Positions 4,763 through 7,169 of a stretch of 7,169 nt of DNA are shown here, in pieces. The translations under genes and the position numbers were made by a program. The notes below the pieces were generated by a model. That model searched no databases, was not told the DNA's origin, and saw only the letters and a program-made list of their open reading frames with translations. This stretch comes from RGIG5612 sp964528825. GTDB lineage: Bacteria; Bacillota; Clostridia; Lachnospirales; Lachnospiraceae. The number at the start of each line of letters is the position of its first letter. Within the stretch, counting starts at the first letter, position 1. Location: contig CAZGVB010000057.1 of assembly GCA_964528825.1 (NCBI GenBank), positions 1 through 7,169 of the forward strand. The letters are read 5' to 3'.

Positions 4763-6418
4763 ATGCCGATCATTGATTTACTTGAAAAGAATGCCAGATT
4801 GTACGGCAAGGAGATAGCTCTCGTCGAGCTGAATCCGGGCCAGCAGGAGACCAGAAGGGTCACATGGAAGGATTATTCCCTTATTCAGCAGACAGAGTAC
4901 CGACCCTACAGGCATACGATCACGTGGAACATATTTGATGAAAAAGCCAATCGTGTCGCCAATATGCTGCTCGAAAAGGGAGTCGGCCGCGGTGATAAGG
5001 TGGCCATATTGATGATGAACTGTCTGGAGTGGCTTCCGATATATTTCGGCATATTAAAAACAGGAGCTATAGTAGTTCCTTATAATTTCAGATATTCATC
5101 GGAGGAAATAGAATATTGTACTAAGCTTGCCGATGTAAATGTGCTCTTTTTCGGTCCGCAGTTTATAGGACGAATAGAGGCTATAGAGGAAAAGCTGTCA
5201 CAGGGAAGGCTGCTGATATATGTAGGAGAGAGCTGTCCGACCTTTGCCGAGGATTACAGGGAGCTGGTGCAGGATTGTTCCAGTCAGCCGCCGCTCATAC
5301 CGATAGATGATGACGATCTTGCGGCTATTTACTTTTCATCAGGAACCACGGGCTTTCCGAAGGCCATACTTCATAAGCACAGGTCGCTCATGCATGCGGC
5401 AACGGTAGAGCAAAAGCATCATCATCAGACTCATGACGACGTATTCCTTTGTATCCCGCCTCTGTATCATACGGGTGCGAAGATGCATTGGTTCGGCTCG
5501 CTGCTCACAGGCTCAAGGGCTGTCCTTCTTAAGGGCACGACACCTGACAATATACTCGGAGCTATTTCGGATGAGGGATGTACCATCGCATGGCTGTTGG
5601 TGCCGTGGGCGCAGGATATACTTGATGCACTCGACAGAGGAGATATAAAGATAAACGATTATAAGCTGTCACAATGGAGGCTGATGCATATAGGGGCACA
5701 GCCGGTACCGCCGTCGCTTATAAGGCATTGGAAGGATTATTTCCCGAATCATCAATATGATACCAATTACGGACTGTCCGAATCTATCGGACCCGGCTGT
5801 GTACATCTCGGGATAGGAAATGAACATAAATGCGGGGCTATAGGTATACCGGGATACGGCTGGCAATGCAAGATAGTGGATCCGGACTATAATGAAGTAA
5901 AGCAGGGCTGCGAAGGCGAGCTGTGCGTAAAGGGTCCGGGCGTCATGGAATGCTATTATCATAATGAAGAGGCTACCAAAGCGGTATTGCCGGGAGACGG
6001 CTGGCTCAAGACCGGAGATGTGGCAGTGCAGGATGAGGACGGATTCTATTTTCTGGTAGACAGGATAAAGGATGTCATAGTATCCGGCGGAGAAAATCTT
6101 TATCCGGTGCAGATAGAGGACTTTTTGCGCTCCAACAACAAGATCAATGATGTCGCGGTAATAGGATTTCCGGATGCCAGACTCGGTGAGATAGCAGGTG
6201 CCATCATCCAGCTTAAGGAGGGTGTGAGCGCTACGGAAGAGGAGATAAATGAATTCTGCATGGAGCTGCCAAGATACAAGAGGCCGCGAAAGATAATATT
6301 TGCAGAGGTCCCCAGAAATGCCACCGGCAAGATCGAAAAGCCGCTGCTGCGCAAGCGCTATGGCGCGGAAAAGCTGGTAGCAAGAGAGGTGCAGATAGAA
6401 AAGAAGGAAGAGTTTTAA
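4763..6418 (+). CDS. Class I adenylate-forming acyl-CoA ligase (AMP-dependent synthetase)
   Basis: Activates a carboxylic acid with ATP to an acyl-adenylate and then forms the CoA thioester, in the cytoplasm. The 551-residue protein has a full ANL fold: P-loop YFSSGTTGFPKA (190-201), PPLYHTGA (232-239), the A5 motif NYGLSES (335-341), the TGD motif at 417-419, hinge region DRIKDVIVSGGENLYP (433-448), and the C-terminal A10 motif PRNATGK with catalytic Lys523. Between VTWKDY (33-38) and FDEKANRVAN (58-67) it carries a longer segment than FadD or MenE usually do. A histidine-rich stretch sits at 219-224. The site GGGAG (4751-4755) is seven bases before the ATG. iorA follows after 65 bases on the same strand, suggesting an aryl or branched-chain acid as substrate, but specificity cannot be read from the sequence. 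Confidence 0.93.
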   Translation: MPIIDLLEKNARLYGKEIALVELNPGQQETRRVTWKDYSLIQQTEYRPYRHTITWNIFDEKANRVANMLLEKGVGRGDKVAILMMNCLEWLPIYFGILKTGAIVVPYNFRYSSEEIEYCTKLADVNVLFFGPQFIGRIEAIEEKLSQGRLLIYVGESCPTFAEDYRELVQDCSSQPPLIPIDDDDLAAIYFSSGTTGFPKAILHKHRSLMHAATVEQKHHHQTHDDVFLCIPPLYHTGAKMHWFGSLLTGSRAVLLKGTTPDNILGAISDEGCTIAWLLVPWAQDILDALDRGDIKINDYKLSQWRLMHIGAQPVPPSLIRHWKDYFPNHQYDTNYGLSESIGPGCVHLGIGNEHKCGAIGIPGYGWQCKIVDPDYNEVKQGCEGELCVKGPGVMECYYHNEEATKAVLPGDGWLKTGDVAVQDEDGFYFLVDRIKDVIVSGGENLYPVQIEDFLRSNNKINDVAVIGFPDARLGEIAGAIIQLKEGVSATEEEINEFCMELPRYKRPRKIIFAEVPRNATGKIEKPLLRKRYGAEKLVAREVQIEKKEEF

Positions 6419-6483
6419 GTATCGTGGTGATACAGAAATTATCCTGAAGAGAAGATAAAAAGTGATTGAAAGGAAGATGGCAA

Positions 6484-7169
6484 TTGAAGCAGTTGATGCT
6501 GGGCAACAAGGCTGTTGCAAGGGGTATGTATGAGGCAGGCTGTACGTATATCTCAAGTTATCCGGGAACTCCGAGTACAGAGATAACGGAAGAGGCCGCA
6601 AAATATGATGAGATATGCTGTGAATGGGCGCCGAATGAAAAGGTGGCTCTTGAGGCCGCATTCGGGGCGAGCCTCGGCGGCGCAAGAAGTGCATGCGCAA
6701 TGAAGCATGTAGGACTCAATGTGGCAGCAGATCCTTTATTTACGATATCATATATCGGAACGGATGCGGGGCTCTTGATATGCGTCGCGGACGATCCCGG
6801 TATGCATTCATCGCAAAATGAGCAGGACAGCAGGCACTATGCTGTAGCGGCAAAGCTGCCTATGCTGGAGCCTGCCGATTCGCAGGAGGCCAAGGATCTT
6901 GTCATAAAGGGATATGAGCTTTCGGAAAGATTCCATACACCGGTAATGCTGAAAATGTGCACAAGGATCGCTCATTCGCAGAGCATAGTGGAAGAAGGCG
7001 AGCGAGTCAAAGTGCCGCTTCGTGAGTATAAAAAGGATCAAGAGAGAGTAATGATGCCCGCTCAGGCAAAAAGAGCCCATTGCAGAGTGGAGCAAAGGAC
7101 GCTTGATCTTATAGAATTTGCGGAAACGGATGAGATCAATTTCGTGTTGCCCGGAAGTGACAGATCTAT
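6484..7169 (+). CDS. iorA: Indolepyruvate:ferredoxin oxidoreductase alpha subunit, 5' part
   Basis: Thiamine-diphosphate enzyme subunit that, with IorB, oxidatively decarboxylates aryl-pyruvates from aromatic amino acid transamination to aryl-acetyl-CoA, reducing ferredoxin. The window holds the first 228 codons with no stop; the C-terminal TPP-binding and ferredoxin-like 4Fe-4S regions lie beyond the edge. Family marks are LGNKAVARGMYEAG (6-19), SSYPGTPSTEI (24-34), EWAPNEKVALEAAFGAS (47-63), MKHVGLNVAADPL (73-85) and VADDPGMHSSQNEQDSR (101-117), all typical of the PFOR-like pyrimidine domain. I chose TTG 6484 because AGGAAG (6471-6476) is seven bases upstream and MKQLMLGN matches the usual N terminus; ATG 6496 is an alternative that would trim four residues. 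The gene lies 65 bases after the ligase. iorB is expected next. Confidence 0.94.
   Translation, partial: MKQLMLGNKAVARGMYEAGCTYISSYPGTPSTEITEEAAKYDEICCEWAPNEKVALEAAFGASLGGARSACAMKHVGLNVAADPLFTISYIGTDAGLLICVADDPGMHSSQNEQDSRHYAVAAKLPMLEPADSQEAKDLVIKGYELSERFHTPVMLKMCTRIAHSQSIVEEGERVKVPLREYKKDQERVMMPAQAKRAHCRVEQRTLDLIEFAETDEINFVLPGSDRS

Noticed and set aside
6419..6433. Small hairpin GTATC-GTGGT-GATAC right after the ligase stop codon
   Set aside because: A five-base-pair stem with no U-tract is too weak for a terminator, and it would contradict the apparent ligase-iorA co-transcription.

Overview
The window looks like chromosome from an anaerobic, amino-acid-fermenting Firmicute of the Clostridia type. 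This is inferred from strong GGAG-like ribosome binding sites, heavy use of ATA and AGA/AGG codons, A-rich intergenic DNA, clostridial-style MoaA/MobB/MoaC/MogA proteins, and the start of an indolepyruvate:ferredoxin oxidoreductase. The genus cannot be fixed from the sequence alone. No transposase, integrase, CRISPR array, tRNA or rRNA was seen.

Layout. Bases 1-450 hold no convincing gene. They contain one copy of a divergent intergenic repeat and a moaA leader with two hairpins ending at the Shine-Dalgarno. Bases 451-3230 are a plus-strand molybdenum (or tungsten) cofactor block: moaA, mobB, moaC, then a 186-bp gap carrying seven 16-bp A-rich tandem repeats, then mogA. A hairpin with U-tract at 3286-3317 separates mogA from a convergent minus-strand membrane acyltransferase (3316-4383). 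Bases 4384-4762 are intergenic. They hold a second, shorter copy of the repeat, a dyad, a near-consensus promoter, and a leader RNA that folds on paper into a three-way junction ending at the ribosome binding site. Next come a class I acyl-CoA ligase (4763-6418) and iorA (from a TTG at 6484), which runs off the right edge.

How the genes work together. MoaA and MoaC turn GTP into cyclic pyranopterin monophosphate. MogA adenylylates molybdopterin ahead of metal insertion, and MobB is an accessory GTPase of dinucleotide cofactor formation. MoaD/E, MoeB, MoeA and MobA are not in the window, so the set must be completed elsewhere. The ligase and iorA look like one transcription unit for the acyl-CoA end of 2-oxo acid (probably aromatic amino acid) fermentation: IorAB makes aryl-acetyl-CoA and reduced ferredoxin, and the ligase interconverts an acid and its CoA thioester. 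Any link between the cofactor block and this pathway, for example through a Mo or W oxidoreductase, is speculation.

The least explained parts are the structured leader before the ligase, the shared repeat modules in the two large intergenic regions, and the 16-bp tandem array inside the cofactor operon.
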